This document shows, piece after piece, positions 53,213-62,351 of a DNA stretch of 63,813 bases. Source of the stretch: Hyphomicrobiales bacterium (lineage in GTDB: Bacteria > Pseudomonadota > Alphaproteobacteria > Rhizobiales > NORP267); the NCBI GenBank assembly GCA_030688605.1, contig JAUYJB010000014.1, positions 1-63,813 of the forward strand. Direction: 5' to 3'. The notes below the pieces were generated by a model. The model was not told where the DNA came from, searched no databases, and saw nothing but the letters and a program-made list of their open reading frames with translations. Position 1 is the stretch's first letter, and every line of letters starts with the position of its first letter. The translations under genes and the position numbers were made by a program.

Positions 53213-54490
53213 TCAGGAGTTTTCGAACCGCTCAAGGTCCCCCGCCTGGCTGCCGGCGGCAAAGCCGCGCTTGAAATCCCACCAGCTCTTGAGAAGCCGA
53301 TTGGCGACGGCCCTGAGCCGCGGATGGCGCTTGACCCGGCGGACCGCCTCGAGCTCGATCCGGTCGAGCCCCGCCGCGAGCCGGCCCCTGAGCGTGAACG
53401 GCACGAAGGAGACGAGGATCGCGTCGCTGCGGTCGATCCATTGTGCCTTATAGTTCTCGTCCCCATTGGAGAAATCGAACACCTCGAGCCCCTCGCCGAT
53501 GGCCTGCTTGAAGATGTGGACGAGCAACAGAAGGCCGGGCGAGTAGCGGGCCGCGCGCCCCTCCTCATAGGCGCAGAGATAGTAGATCAGCCGGGCATGG
53601 TCGACGAGGCAGAAGGCTAGCGCAACGGCGCGGCCGTCCAACTTCAACGCATAAAGGCGGTAGCGGGGATCATCCGAGGTGACCCGCGCCAGCTCGCGCA
53701 GGAAGCGGCGGGCGGCGGCATCGGCGAAGGCCACGCGCTCGCCGCGCGCCTCGAGCTGCGCGACCTTCCAGGCGACGAGCCTCAGCATGAGCTGGCGGCG
53801 CTCGATGGGCGAGGAGACGGCCTGAAAGGCGAGTTCGCCGAGCCGGGCGAGCTTGCGCTCCTTCTCGCCCAGCCGGCGCAGGGAGCGGACGCTGCGATGG
53901 GCGAGCGAGAAGTCCTGCCAGTTGTCGCCGAGCACGGCGGAGTGGGCGCGGCAGGTGAAAGGGACGCTGCGGAAACCGGCAAAGGGATTGGGCAGGCCGC
54001 GCAGGCTTTCCGGCTGCTTGGCGAGATACATATAGTCTATGCCCGGCACCAGGTTGCGCAGGCGGCCGACGATCGCGGCAGCGAAGTCCGCCGGCAGGCG
54101 CCGCAACGTGTCGAGGTCGAACAGCGGGCCGTTATAGTCGGCAAGCTCATGGCCGAGCCAGACCAGGCGCCGGGCGCCGCGCCATTGCTCGACGGCAAAC
54201 GGCAGGATGAAGGCGAGCCGGTCGCCGCGATAGCCGAGCACGATCAGCGGCGAGACGGCGTTTCGGCCGCCGGCGGCGAACTGCCAGGCATGCATCCATT
54301 GATAGCTTTGAAACGGCGTGCAGGCGGCGCCTTTCTCGAAGGCGAGCCAGGTCTCGCGGGCGTCAGCGAGATCGTTGAGGATGCGCAGTTCGAACTCGGC
54401 CGTCGTCAGCGGCCGCAAGGGCGCCGCGAAAACGCCGATGCCGGCCTCCGCCTGGTAGGATTTTTCGGTTACCGCCAGATCCAGATCCAT
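53213..54490 (-). CDS. CelD/BcsL-like GNAT acetyltransferase (COG5653)
   Basis: 425 residues from ATG 54490; a TTG 54 bases upstream is possible. Matches the family named after CelD of cellulose gene clusters: FELRILNDLADARETWLAFE, CTPFQSYQWMHAWQF, FILPFAVEQWRGARRLVWLG and a C-terminal GNAT-like half with YRLYALKLDGRAVALAFCLV and PGLLLLVHIFKQAIGEGLEV. Often found near exopolysaccharide genes, acetyl transfer to a glycan is presumed but unproved. No cellulose synthase genes are in the window. Confidence 0.82.
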   Translation of the reverse strand: MDLDLAVTEKSYQAEAGIGVFAAPLRPLTTAEFELRILNDLADARETWLAFEKGAACTPFQSYQWMHAWQFAAGGRNAVSPLIVLGYRGDRLAFILPFAVEQWRGARRLVWLGHELADYNGPLFDLDTLRRLPADFAAAIVGRLRNLVPGIDYMYLAKQPESLRGLPNPFAGFRSVPFTCRAHSAVLGDNWQDFSLAHRSVRSLRRLGEKERKLARLGELAFQAVSSPIERRQLMLRLVAWKVAQLEARGERVAFADAAARRFLRELARVTSDDPRYRLYALKLDGRAVALAFCLVDHARLIYYLCAYEEGRAARYSPGLLLLVHIFKQAIGEGLEVFDFSNGDENYKAQWIDRSDAILVSFVPFTLRGRLAAGLDRIELEAVRRVKRHPRLRAVANRLLKSWWDFKRGFAAGSQAGDLERFENS

Positions 54491-54677
54491 CGGCCATTGT
54501 CCCGCGTGCGCCGCCGGTTCACCGCCGCGGAAAGGTATCAGCAAGAAATGTGCCGACGATTAAGCCTTTGATTCAAATCGTTACCGGCGTTTCCGCGCCG
54601 GCGGCGGCGGCCACGCTGTGCCGATGTGGGACGATCGGAGCGGGGCCGGCCCAGGGCCGATCCGAAAATCGGACAGT

Positions 54678-55061
54678 CTATGGCTCGTCCGCGGCGGCGA
54701 AGGCCGATTCGGCCCAGCGCATGGCGTTATTGGCGGCCGGCAGACCGCAATAGATGGCGCTGTGGAGGATGAGTTCCTTGATCTCGTCGCGGGCAACGCC
54801 GTTGTTGAAGGCGGCGTGCACGTGCATCACGAACTCCTCCTCGCGGTTGAGCGCGATCATCATGCTGAGCGTCAACAGGCTGCGGGTCTTGCGGTCGAGG
54901 CCAGGCCGCGACCACACATCGCCCCAGGCGGTGCGGGTGATGAAATCCTGAAAATCGCGGTTGAAATCGTTAAGGCCCGCCTCGGCCCGCGCGACATGGG
55001 CCACGCCCAGGACGGCGCGGCGGAACTTCATGCCGGCGGCGTGCCTCTCCTTGTCGTTCAT
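54678..55061 (-). CDS. pcaC: 4-Carboxymuconolactone decarboxylase
   Basis: 127 residues, normal length. MNDKERHAAGMKFRRAVLG, then ITRTAWGDVWSRPGLDRKTR and HVHAAFNNGVARDEIKELIL are diagnostic of PcaC in the AhpD-like superfamily. It decarboxylates gamma-carboxymuconolactone to 3-oxoadipate enol-lactone in the protocatechuate branch of the beta-ketoadipate pathway. Last in the order pcaB-pcaD-pcaC, 13 bases after pcaD. Confidence 0.95.
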   Translation of the reverse strand: MNDKERHAAGMKFRRAVLGVAHVARAEAGLNDFNRDFQDFITRTAWGDVWSRPGLDRKTRSLLTLSMMIALNREEEFVMHVHAAFNNGVARDEIKELILHSAIYCGLPAANNAMRWAESAFAAADEP

Positions 55062-55074
55062 GCCTCGATCTCCG

Positions 55075-55854
55075 CTAATTGGTGAGAAACGTGACGACGG
55101 CCTGGTTGAAGGCGGCCGCCGCCTCGATGTTGGAGAGGTGCGCGGCCTCGATCGTCGCGAGCCGCGAGCCGTGGATGGCGCGCTGCAGGAACTGGCCGTG
55201 GTCGGGGGGCGTCGCCGGGTCGTGGGCGCCGACCACGATCATGCTCAGCGCGGCGATGGCGGAGACCGTCTGGCGCTGGTCCATGTCGCGGATCGCCATG
55301 CAGGAGGCGGCGTAGCCGGCAGGCGGGGTCGCCAGGAGCATCGCCCGGACCTTGGCGACGACGTCGCGGTGTTCCGAGCGGAAGCCGGCGGTAAACCAAC
55401 GCTCGACCACGGCCTGCGTGACCGCCTCCATGCCGCCCGCCGTGACCGCCTCGATGCGCCCGTCCCAGAGCGAGCGCGGCGGCAGGTGGGCGGAGGTGTT
55501 GCACAGGACCAGCCGGCCGACGCGCCCCGGCATATTGACGGCGAGCCACTGGCCGACCATGCCGCCCATCGACAGGCCGCAGAAATGCGGCTTCGCGATG
55601 CCGACGGCATCGAGCAGGCCGACCGCGTCCTGGCACAGCATGTCGATGGAATAGGGCCCTTCGGGCGCCGCGGACTTGCCGTGGCCGCGGCTGTCGTAGC
55701 GCAGCAGCCTGAAATGCTGCGTGAACGTCTCGACTTGGCCGTCCCACATGTGCAGATCGGTGCCGAGCGAGTTAGACATCATCAGCACCGGCGCGTCCTC
55801 CGGGCCGTCGAACCGGTAGTGCAGGCGGGTTCCGTTCACTTCGGCAATTGGCAT
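55075..55854 (-). CDS. pcaD: 3-Oxoadipate enol-lactonase
   Basis: 259 residues, alpha/beta hydrolase. Nucleophile elbow CGLSMGGMVGQW (Ser), oxyanion region LMMSNSLGTDLHMWDGQ typical of PcaD, an acid in VVGAHDPATPPDHG and the final His in IEAAHLSNIE. It hydrolyses 3-oxoadipate enol-lactone to 3-oxoadipate. Five bases downstream of pcaB. The next enzymes (PcaIJ, PcaF) and the dioxygenase PcaGH are not in the window. Confidence 0.95.
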   Translation of the reverse strand: MPIAEVNGTRLHYRFDGPEDAPVLMMSNSLGTDLHMWDGQVETFTQHFRLLRYDSRGHGKSAAPEGPYSIDMLCQDAVGLLDAVGIAKPHFCGLSMGGMVGQWLAVNMPGRVGRLVLCNTSAHLPPRSLWDGRIEAVTAGGMEAVTQAVVERWFTAGFRSEHRDVVAKVRAMLLATPPAGYAASCMAIRDMDQRQTVSAIAALSMIVVGAHDPATPPDHGQFLQRAIHGSRLATIEAAHLSNIEAAAAFNQAVVTFLTN

Positions 55855-55859
55855 GTCGT

Positions 55860-57230
55860 CTATTTGTCCCTACGTTTCAGTGCTTTATCGGCGGCGCGGG
55901 TGACCGCATCGACGAAGGCGCCGGCCTCGCCCAGATAGCCCGCCGGGTCGAACAGGCGCTTGAGCGCGGCGGCGCCGATGGCGTCCGTGATCTCTGCGTT
56001 CTCGGCGATGACGGCGCTCAGATGCCGCTTCTCCGCGACCGCCTTGGCGCAAGCCTCGCCGACTTTTTCGTGCGCCGCAAGCCGGCCGAGCTTTGCGGCG
56101 AGCGCCATGGCGACGGCCTCGGCCATGATCAGGCCGTGGGTCAGGTCGAGATTGGCCCGCATCCGCTCGGGATCGACGACGAGCCCCTCGGCGAGCGCGC
56201 GGGCTGCCGCAAGGGCGCTTGCGCCATAGACCACGATCTCGGGCAAAGCCAGCCATTCGGCGTGCCAGCCGCCGGTGCCGCGCTCATGGTCCTGGCCGAG
56301 CGCGCGCAGCATGAGGGGCGCGAGCGCCTGCACCTGTTCGCAAGCGGCGAGAATCGCGGCAGCCGCGACCGGGTTGCGCTTGTGCGGCATGGTGCTAGAG
56401 CCGCCGCGCCCGACCTCCACCGGCTCCGACACCTCGGCGATCTCGCTCTGCATCAGAAGCGCCACGTCGCCCGCCATCTTGGCAAGGGTTCCGCAAAGGA
56501 GCGCGAACTGGGCGGCAAGTTCCGCGAAACGGTCGCGGGCCGACTGCCAGGGCATGTCGGGGACGCCGAGCTTGAGCTCCGCTGCCAGCGCCTTCTGCAC
56601 GGCGCGGCCTTGGCCTGCAAGGGCGGCGAGGGTCCCCACGGCGCCGCCGAACTGGACGACGGCAAGGCGGGGGCGAAGCTCGCCCAAGCGCTCGCGGGCG
56701 CGCAGCAGGGCGGAAAGCCAACCGGTGACCTTGAAGCCGAAACTGATGGGAAGCGCCTGCTGCATGAAGGTGCGGCCGGCCATGGGGTGGTCGCGGTGCT
56801 TGCGGGCGAGCGCCGCGAGCGCGGCGATGAGGCCGTCAAGGCTTGCCTGCGTGTGGTCGAGCACCTCGCCGAGCTGCGTAACCAGGGCGGTGTCCATGAG
56901 GTCCTGGCTGGTCGCCCCCCAATGGACGTAGCGGCCGGCCTTGCCGCCGACAAGCGCGGTCAGCTTCTTGACCATGGGGATAACCGGGTTGCCGACCTTG
57001 GCGGTGGCGGCGCCGAGGGCGTCGAGGTCGAACAGCTCGGCGCGGCATTTCTCGGCGATCTTTCCCGCCGCGTCCTCGGGGATGACGCCGCAGCCAGCTT
57101 GCGCCCGCGCCAGCGCCGCCTCGAAGTCGAGCAGGCCCTGCAGGCGGGCGCGGTCGGAGAAGATTTTGGCCAATTCGGGACGCGCGAACAGGCGGCCGAG
57201 GAGCGTAGAATCGCCTGCGCCGATGGTCAT
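55860..57230 (-). CDS. pcaB: 3-Carboxy-cis,cis-muconate cycloisomerase
   Basis: 456 residues from ATG 57230, chosen because the product then begins MTIGAGDSTLLGRLFARPE, close to known PcaB starts, and a GGGGGGAGG run lies 11 bases upstream; an ATG at 57305 would add 25 unconserved residues. Fumarase/aspartase-superfamily signature GGSSTMPHKRNPVAAAAI, and YVHWGATSQDLMDTALV with the conserved SQD. It lactonises beta-carboxymuconate. Divergent from coxS across 228 bases (57231-57458), which contains a GGTCC-TGC-GGACC dyad but no recognisable PcaQ box. Confidence 0.93.
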   Translation of the reverse strand: MTIGAGDSTLLGRLFARPELAKIFSDRARLQGLLDFEAALARAQAGCGVIPEDAAGKIAEKCRAELFDLDALGAATAKVGNPVIPMVKKLTALVGGKAGRYVHWGATSQDLMDTALVTQLGEVLDHTQASLDGLIAALAALARKHRDHPMAGRTFMQQALPISFGFKVTGWLSALLRARERLGELRPRLAVVQFGGAVGTLAALAGQGRAVQKALAAELKLGVPDMPWQSARDRFAELAAQFALLCGTLAKMAGDVALLMQSEIAEVSEPVEVGRGGSSTMPHKRNPVAAAAILAACEQVQALAPLMLRALGQDHERGTGGWHAEWLALPEIVVYGASALAAARALAEGLVVDPERMRANLDLTHGLIMAEAVAMALAAKLGRLAAHEKVGEACAKAVAEKRHLSAVIAENAEITDAIGAAALKRLFDPAGYLGEAGAFVDAVTRAADKALKRRDK

Positions 57231-57458
57231 GCCGCTGCGGGCCTCCCCCCAATGGATTGCTTGCGTTCGGGTGGGACTGTAGCCGGAGCCCGTGCGGTCT
57301 GTCATCCATTGGTCGCACGCCCGTTCCTATGTTGGCCTTGACCGGGAACCGGCGAAGCGCGAGACTTCGCGCCTCGGGTATGAGTTGATTTCGGTCCTGC
57401 GGACCAAGCGGAACACCTTAGAAAACCGCAACAATACGTCGTTAGGGGAGGAGCGCGG

Positions 57459-57926
57459 ATGCCAACCGTGTCGATGACCGTGAATGGAAAGAGCGTATCG
57501 GCCGATGTCGATACGCGCACGCTGCTGGTGCAATTTCTGCGCGAGACGCTGGGCCTCACCGGCACCCATGTCGGCTGCGACACCAGCCAGTGCGGCTGCT
57601 GCGTCGTTCATATCGACGGCCAGGCGATGAAGTCGTGCACCCGCCTTGCCATGCAGTGCGAAGGGGCCGAGGTGACGACCATCGAGGGGCTGGCCGCCAA
57701 CGGCGCGCTGCACCCGATGCAGCAGGCCTTCCACGAAAATCACGGGCTTCAGTGCGGCTTCTGCACGCCGGGCATGATCATGGCCGCGGTGGACATGGTC
57801 AATCGGCTCGGCAACAAGCTCGACGAAAAGACCATCCGCCACGAGCTCGAAGGCAATCTGTGCCGCTGCACGGGCTACCACAATATCGTCAAGTCGATCG
57901 CCGCCGGCGCCGCGGCGATGAAATAA
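57459..57926 (+). CDS. coxS: Molybdenum hydroxylase [2Fe-2S] small subunit (CoxS-like)
   Basis: 155 residues. The plant-type cluster has C40, C45, C48 and C60 ([10 protein letters not shown]...SC); the second cluster domain has C99, C102, C135 and C137 (CGFCTPG and NLCRCTGY). This is the electron-transfer subunit of the xanthine-dehydrogenase/CO-dehydrogenase family. GGGAGGAG precedes the ATG by six bases. First gene of a probable coxS-L-M-D-E transcript. Confidence 0.95.
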   Translation: MPTVSMTVNGKSVSADVDTRTLLVQFLRETLGLTGTHVGCDTSQCGCCVVHIDGQAMKSCTRLAMQCEGAEVTTIEGLAANGALHPMQQAFHENHGLQCGFCTPGMIMAAVDMVNRLGNKLDEKTIRHELEGNLCRCTGYHNIVKSIAAGAAAMK

Positions 57927-58000
57927 GGCCGCCAGGTCGGCTCGCTGCGGCGAACGCGCCCGAATAACAGGCCAGAATTCTTCGGCGTTGGGAGGACGTC

Positions 58001-60352
58001 ATGACGGATCAGGGTATCGGAGCGGCGGTCCTGCGCCGCGAGGACGGACGGTTCATCACCGGCAAGGGCAGATTTGTCGACGACATCAGCCGGCCGGGCC
58101 AAGCCTACGCTTGTTTCCTGCGCTCGCCGCACGCCCATGCCGAGATCAGGAAGGTCGATGTCGCCAAGGCCGCCAAGTCGGCCGGCGTGATCGTGGTGCT
58201 GACCGGCAAGGAGGTCGCCGCCGACGGCCTCGGCGGCATGCCGTGCGGCTGGGGCATCACCAACAGCGACGGCACCAAGATGGTCGAGCCGGCCTGGCCG
58301 ATCCTCGCCCAGGGGCGGGTGCGCTTCGTCGGCGACATGGTCGCGGTGGTCGTCGCCGAGAGCCTCGCCGCGGCGCGCGACGGCGCCGAGGTGATAGAAG
58401 TCGATTACAAGGCGCTGCCGGCCGCCGCCTCGACGGCGACGGCGATGCGGGCCGGCACGCCGCAAATCTGGGACGCGGCGAAGAACAATGTCTGCTTCGA
58501 CTGGGACCTTGGTGATGCGGCGGCGACCGACGCGGCGATCGATGCGTCCGCCCATGTCACCAAGCTCGATATCGTCAACCAGCGGGTCGTCGCCAGCGCC
58601 ATCGAGCCGCGTGCGGCGCTGGCCGAATATGACGCCGCCAACAACCAGTTAACGCTGCACTGCACGAGCCAGGCGCCGCACGTGGCCCGCCTGCTGCTCG
58701 GCGCCTTCGTGCTCAACCATCCCGAGCACAAGTTCCGCGTCGTCTCGCCGGATGTCGGCGGCGGCTTCGGCTCCAAGATCTACCCCTATGTCGAATACGC
58801 GGTGCTGTGCTGGGCGGCGAAGCGGCTCGGCCGGCCGATCAAATGGACGGCGCAGCGGTCTGAATCCTTCCTCTCCGACGCCCATGGCCGCGACCATGTG
58901 ACGGTGGCCGAACTGGGCCTCGACAAGGACGGCGGGTTCACGGCACTGAGGGTTTCGACCATCGCCAATCTCGGCGCCTATCTGTCGACCTTCGGGCCGC
59001 TGATCCCGACCTATCTTTACGCGCCTCTGTTCGCCGGCCAGTACACGACGCCGGCCATACACGTCCGCGTGCAGGCGGTGTTCACCAACACGGTGCCGGT
59101 CGACGCGGTGCGCGGCGCAGGCCGCCCGGAGGCGACCTTCTTGCTGGAGCGGTTGGTCGAGACGGCGGCGCGCGAACTCGGCATGGACCCCGGCGAATTG
59201 AGGCGCAGGAACTTCATTAAGCCGGATGCCTATCCGTATCAAACCCCGGTCGCCTTCGTTTACGATTCGGGAGACTACGCGGCCGCCCTCGACAAGGCGC
59301 TGGAGATCGCCGACTACAAGGGGTTCGCCAAGCGGCGCGAGGAGGCCAAGAAGCGCGGCAAGCTGCGCGGCATCGGCCTGTCGACGCCGATCGAGGCGAC
59401 GGGCGCCGCTCCCTCGGCGATTGCCGGCGCGCTCGGCGCCCGGGCGGGGCTTTATGAATCCGCCGAGGTGCGATTCAACCCGACCGGCTCGGTCACCGTC
59501 TATTTGGGCGTGCACAGCCACGGACAGGGCCACGCCACCACCTTTGCCCAGATCGTCGCCAGCAAGCTCGGCGTGCCGTACGACAATGTCGAGATCGTCG
59601 AGGGCGACACCGGCGCCATCCCGTTCGGCATGGGCACCTACGGCTCACGCTCGGCTTCGGTCGGCGGCAGCGCGGTGATCAAGGCCTGCGACAAGATCAT
59701 CGCCAAGGGCAAGAAGATCGCGGCCCACCTGCTGGAGGCGTCGGAAGGCGACATCGGCTTCGAGGACGGCAGCTTCAAGGTCTCGGGCACGGACAAGGCC
59801 AAGAGCATCGGCGAGGTGGCGTTCGCGGCTTACGTGCCTCACAACTATCCGCTGGAGACGCTGGAGCCGGGCCTCGACGAGCAGGCTTTCTTCGACCCGA
59901 CGAACTTCAATTTCCCTTACGCCGCTTATGTCTGCGAGGTGGAGGTCGATCCCGACACCGGCGTCACCGAGATCGTGAAATTCACCGCAGTCGACGATGT
60001 CGGCAACGTCATCAACCCGATGATCGTGCACGGCCAGGTCCAGGGCGGCGTCGTCCACGGCATCGGCCAGGCGCTGACCGAGCAGTCGGTCTATGACGCT
60101 TCCGGTCAGCTCGTGACCGGCTCCTACATGGACTATTGCCTGCCGCGCGCCGACAACGTGCCGATGATCGACTGCGACCTGACGGTCACGCCCTGTCCGT
60201 CGAACCCGCTCGGCGTCAAGGGGGTCGGCGAGATCGGCGCCATCGGCGCGCCGCCGGCAGTGATCAACGCCATCACCGACGCGATCGGCAACAACGATTT
60301 GTCGATGCCGGCGACGGCCGAAAAGGTCTGGCAGGCGATCCGCGCCGCCTAA
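58001..60352 (+). CDS. coxL: Form II CO-dehydrogenase-like molybdopterin large subunit
   Basis: 783 residues, full length. Molybdopterin-binding segments GGGFGSK (253-259) and the late active-site Glu in [11 protein letters not shown]. The active-site loop reads AVRGAGR (369-375). True aerobic CO dehydrogenases (form I) have AYRCSFR with the copper-binding Cys; AYRGAGR-type loops define form II, whose substrate is uncertain. So this enzyme lacks the copper ligand and should not be called a CO dehydrogenase with confidence. Gene order small-large-medium also fits form II operons (form I is M-S-L). GGGAGG before ATG 58001. Confidence 0.93.
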   Translation: MTDQGIGAAVLRREDGRFITGKGRFVDDISRPGQAYACFLRSPHAHAEIRKVDVAKAAKSAGVIVVLTGKEVAADGLGGMPCGWGITNSDGTKMVEPAWPILAQGRVRFVGDMVAVVVAESLAAARDGAEVIEVDYKALPAAASTATAMRAGTPQIWDAAKNNVCFDWDLGDAAATDAAIDASAHVTKLDIVNQRVVASAIEPRAALAEYDAANNQLTLHCTSQAPHVARLLLGAFVLNHPEHKFRVVSPDVGGGFGSKIYPYVEYAVLCWAAKRLGRPIKWTAQRSESFLSDAHGRDHVTVAELGLDKDGGFTALRVSTIANLGAYLSTFGPLIPTYLYAPLFAGQYTTPAIHVRVQAVFTNTVPVDAVRGAGRPEATFLLERLVETAARELGMDPGELRRRNFIKPDAYPYQTPVAFVYDSGDYAAALDKALEIADYKGFAKRREEAKKRGKLRGIGLSTPIEATGAAPSAIAGALGARAGLYESAEVRFNPTGSVTVYLGVHSHGQGHATTFAQIVASKLGVPYDNVEIVEGDTGAIPFGMGTYGSRSASVGGSAVIKACDKIIAKGKKIAAHLLEASEGDIGFEDGSFKVSGTDKAKSIGEVAFAAYVPHNYPLETLEPGLDEQAFFDPTNFNFPYAAYVCEVEVDPDTGVTEIVKFTAVDDVGNVINPMIVHGQVQGGVVHGIGQALTEQSVYDASGQLVTGSYMDYCLPRADNVPMIDCDLTVTPCPSNPLGVKGVGEIGAIGAPPAVINAITDAIGNNDLSMPATAEKVWQAIRAA

Positions 60353-60369
60353 TCGAGGAGAGAATCGAG

Positions 60370-61167
60370 ATGTATCCCTTCAACTATCACCGCGCGGCGA
60401 GCCTCCAGGAGGCGGCCAAGCTCCTTACCGGCGAGCCGGAGGCGAAGCTGCTCGCCGGCGGGCAGACCTTGCTGCCGACCATGAAGCAGCGGCTGGCGGG
60501 CCCGTCCGATCTCATCGATCTGACCGGCATCGCGTCCCTCAAGGTCATCAAGGCCGACAAGAACGGCGTCCAGATCGGCGCCATGACGACCCATGCGGAG
60601 GTCGCGGCCTCGAAGGACGTGCAGAACGCCATTCCGGCGCTCGCGGCGCTTGCCGGCGACATCGGCGATCCGCATGTGCGCGCGGCCGGCACCATCGGCG
60701 GATCGGTCGCCAACAACGACCCGGCCGCCGACTATCCGGCCGCCTGTCTGGGGCTTGCCGCCACCGTCATCACCAATCACCGCACGATTTCAGCCGACGA
60801 ATTCTTCACCGGCCTGTTCGAGACCGCGCTCAACGACGAGGAGATCATCACCGCGGTGAATTTCCCGATTCCGGCCCAGGCCGGCTATGTGAAGTTCAAG
60901 AACCCGGCTTCCCGCTACGCCATCGTCGGCGTCTTCGCGGCGCGGACGGGCGGCGGCGCCAGGGTCGCCGTCACCGGCGCCGGCGCCGAAGGCGTCTTCC
61001 GGGTGAAGGAGATGGAGGCGGCGCTGGACAAGAATTTCAGCCCCGATGCGGTCGCCGGAATCTCGGTGTCCGCCGACGGATTCAACAGCGATATCCACGC
61101 CAGCGCCGAATACCGCGCCCATCTGGTCACGGTGATGGCCAAGCGGGCGGTGGCGGCAGCGCGCTAA
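60370..61167 (+). CDS. coxM: Molybdenum hydroxylase FAD-binding medium subunit (CoxM-like)
   Basis: 265 residues. FAD contact segments LLAGGQTLLPTMKQRLAGPS and AAGTIGGSVANNDPAADYPA (both typical), and a C-terminal CO_deh_flav_C domain. It passes electrons from the iron-sulfur subunit through FAD to an acceptor. It follows coxL by 17 bases with GAGGAGAG upstream. A repeat-bearing gap of 266 bases follows before coxD. Confidence 0.95.
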   Translation: MYPFNYHRAASLQEAAKLLTGEPEAKLLAGGQTLLPTMKQRLAGPSDLIDLTGIASLKVIKADKNGVQIGAMTTHAEVAASKDVQNAIPALAALAGDIGDPHVRAAGTIGGSVANNDPAADYPAACLGLAATVITNHRTISADEFFTGLFETALNDEEIITAVNFPIPAQAGYVKFKNPASRYAIVGVFAARTGGGARVAVTGAGAEGVFRVKEMEAALDKNFSPDAVAGISVSADGFNSDIHASAEYRAHLVTVMAKRAVAAAR

Positions 61168-61189
61168 AACAGCAGCCGTTCGGTCAGAA

Positions 61190-61310
61190 AATGGCGTCAT
61201 CGTTATTCCGGACAGCGTGCGCGCGGCGCATCGCGTGATCCGGAATCCAGCGCAATTCCAGGGATTGCGGCAAGGCCGCAACTGGACTCCGGACTCCGCC
61301 GGAGTGACGT
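61190..61310. repeat. Dispersed-type intergenic repeat between coxM and coxD
   Basis: Text such as GTCATCGTTATTCCGGACAG, GTGATCCGGAATCCAGCGCA, ATTGCGGCAAGGCCGCAA (dyad) and GACTCCGGACTCCGCCGGAG (dyad) is that of short interspersed palindromic repeats found between genes in many alphaproteobacteria. Related in style to the tracts at 0.92-1.0 kb and 51.2-51.3 kb. Confidence 0.5.
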
Positions 61311-61433
61311 ATGCGGGGCGATCTGCTGTCGACGGTCGGCGTTCTTGATAAATCGCAACGCTCTCCTAGCTGTGATACACAGAATTCCGGCGCGCCGGCG
61401 CGCGCCGCTTGTTCGCGCCTTGAGGATATGACC

Positions 61434-62351
61434 ATGACCAACGGCGTGCCGGCGTCGATCGACAAGACGATGCAGCTGCTCAAGGGCGAGAACTATCTCG
61501 CCGACCGGGCGCTGGCGACCGTGCTTTATCTGGCCCTGAAGCTCGGCCGGCCGCTGTTCCTCGAAGGCGAGGCCGGCGTCGGCAAGACCGAGATCGCCAA
61601 GGTGCTGGCCACGGGCCTGAAGCGCAGCCTGATCCGTCTGCAATGCTATGAGGGGCTCGACGTTTCTTCCGCGCTCTACGAGTGGAACTTCGCCGGCCAG
61701 ATGACCGAAATCCGCATCGCCGAGGCCGAAGGCGTCACCGACCGGGGGCGGCTCGAGGAGGACGTGTTTTCCGAGCGTTTCCTCATCAAACGGCCGCTCC
61801 TGGAGGCGCTCGAGCCGCACACCGAGGGCGCGCCGGTGCTGCTAATCGACGAGATCGACCGCACCGACGAGGCCTTCGAGGCGTTCCTGCTCGAGGTGCT
61901 GTCTGACTTCCAGGTCACCATCCCGGAGATCGGCACCATCCGCGCCGAGCGGCCGCCGATCGTCGTCATCACCTCGAACCGCACCCGCGAGGTGCACGAC
62001 GCCTTGAAGCGCCGCTGCCTCTATCACTGGGTCGATTTCCCGGATGCCGAGCGCGAGCTCGCCATCGTGCACGCCAAGGTGCCGGGCGTTCACGACCGGC
62101 TGTCGCGCGAGGTGGTTGGCTTCGTCCAGGCGATCCGCAAGGAGGACCTGTTCAAGGCGCCGGGCGTCGCCGAGACGCTCGACTGGGCAGCCGCGCTCGC
62201 CGAGCTCGACGCGGTGGCGCTGGAGCCGGGCACGGTGTCGGACACGCTCGGCGTGCTGCTCAAATATCAGGACGACATCGAGCGCATGCGCGAGGGCGCC
62301 ACCAACCGCATCATCGAGGAGGTGCGGGCCGAGCTCGTGGCCGCGGGGTGA
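61434..62351 (+). CDS. coxD: MoxR-type AAA+ ATPase, CoxD-like
   Basis: 305 residues; ATG 61434 has GAGG eight bases upstream, better than ATG 61428. Walker A GEAGVGKT (45-52), Walker B PVLLIDEIDRTD, and an Arg finger region SNRTREVHDALKRRCLYHWVD. CoxD proteins are MoxR-family chaperone-like ATPases; in Oligotropha carboxidovorans CoxD helps build the Mo/Cu centre of form I CO dehydrogenase. Its stop overlaps the GTG of coxE (GTGA), so they are coupled. Confidence 0.9.
   Translation: MTNGVPASIDKTMQLLKGENYLADRALATVLYLALKLGRPLFLEGEAGVGKTEIAKVLATGLKRSLIRLQCYEGLDVSSALYEWNFAGQMTEIRIAEAEGVTDRGRLEEDVFSERFLIKRPLLEALEPHTEGAPVLLIDEIDRTDEAFEAFLLEVLSDFQVTIPEIGTIRAERPPIVVITSNRTREVHDALKRRCLYHWVDFPDAERELAIVHAKVPGVHDRLSREVVGFVQAIRKEDLFKAPGVAETLDWAAALAELDAVALEPGTVSDTLGVLLKYQDDIERMREGATNRIIEEVRAELVAAG

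Noticed and set aside
58001-60352. Genuine aerobic CO dehydrogenase (form I)
   Set aside because: The active-site loop is AVRGAGR, without the copper-ligand Cys of AYRCSFR, and gene order is S-L-M.
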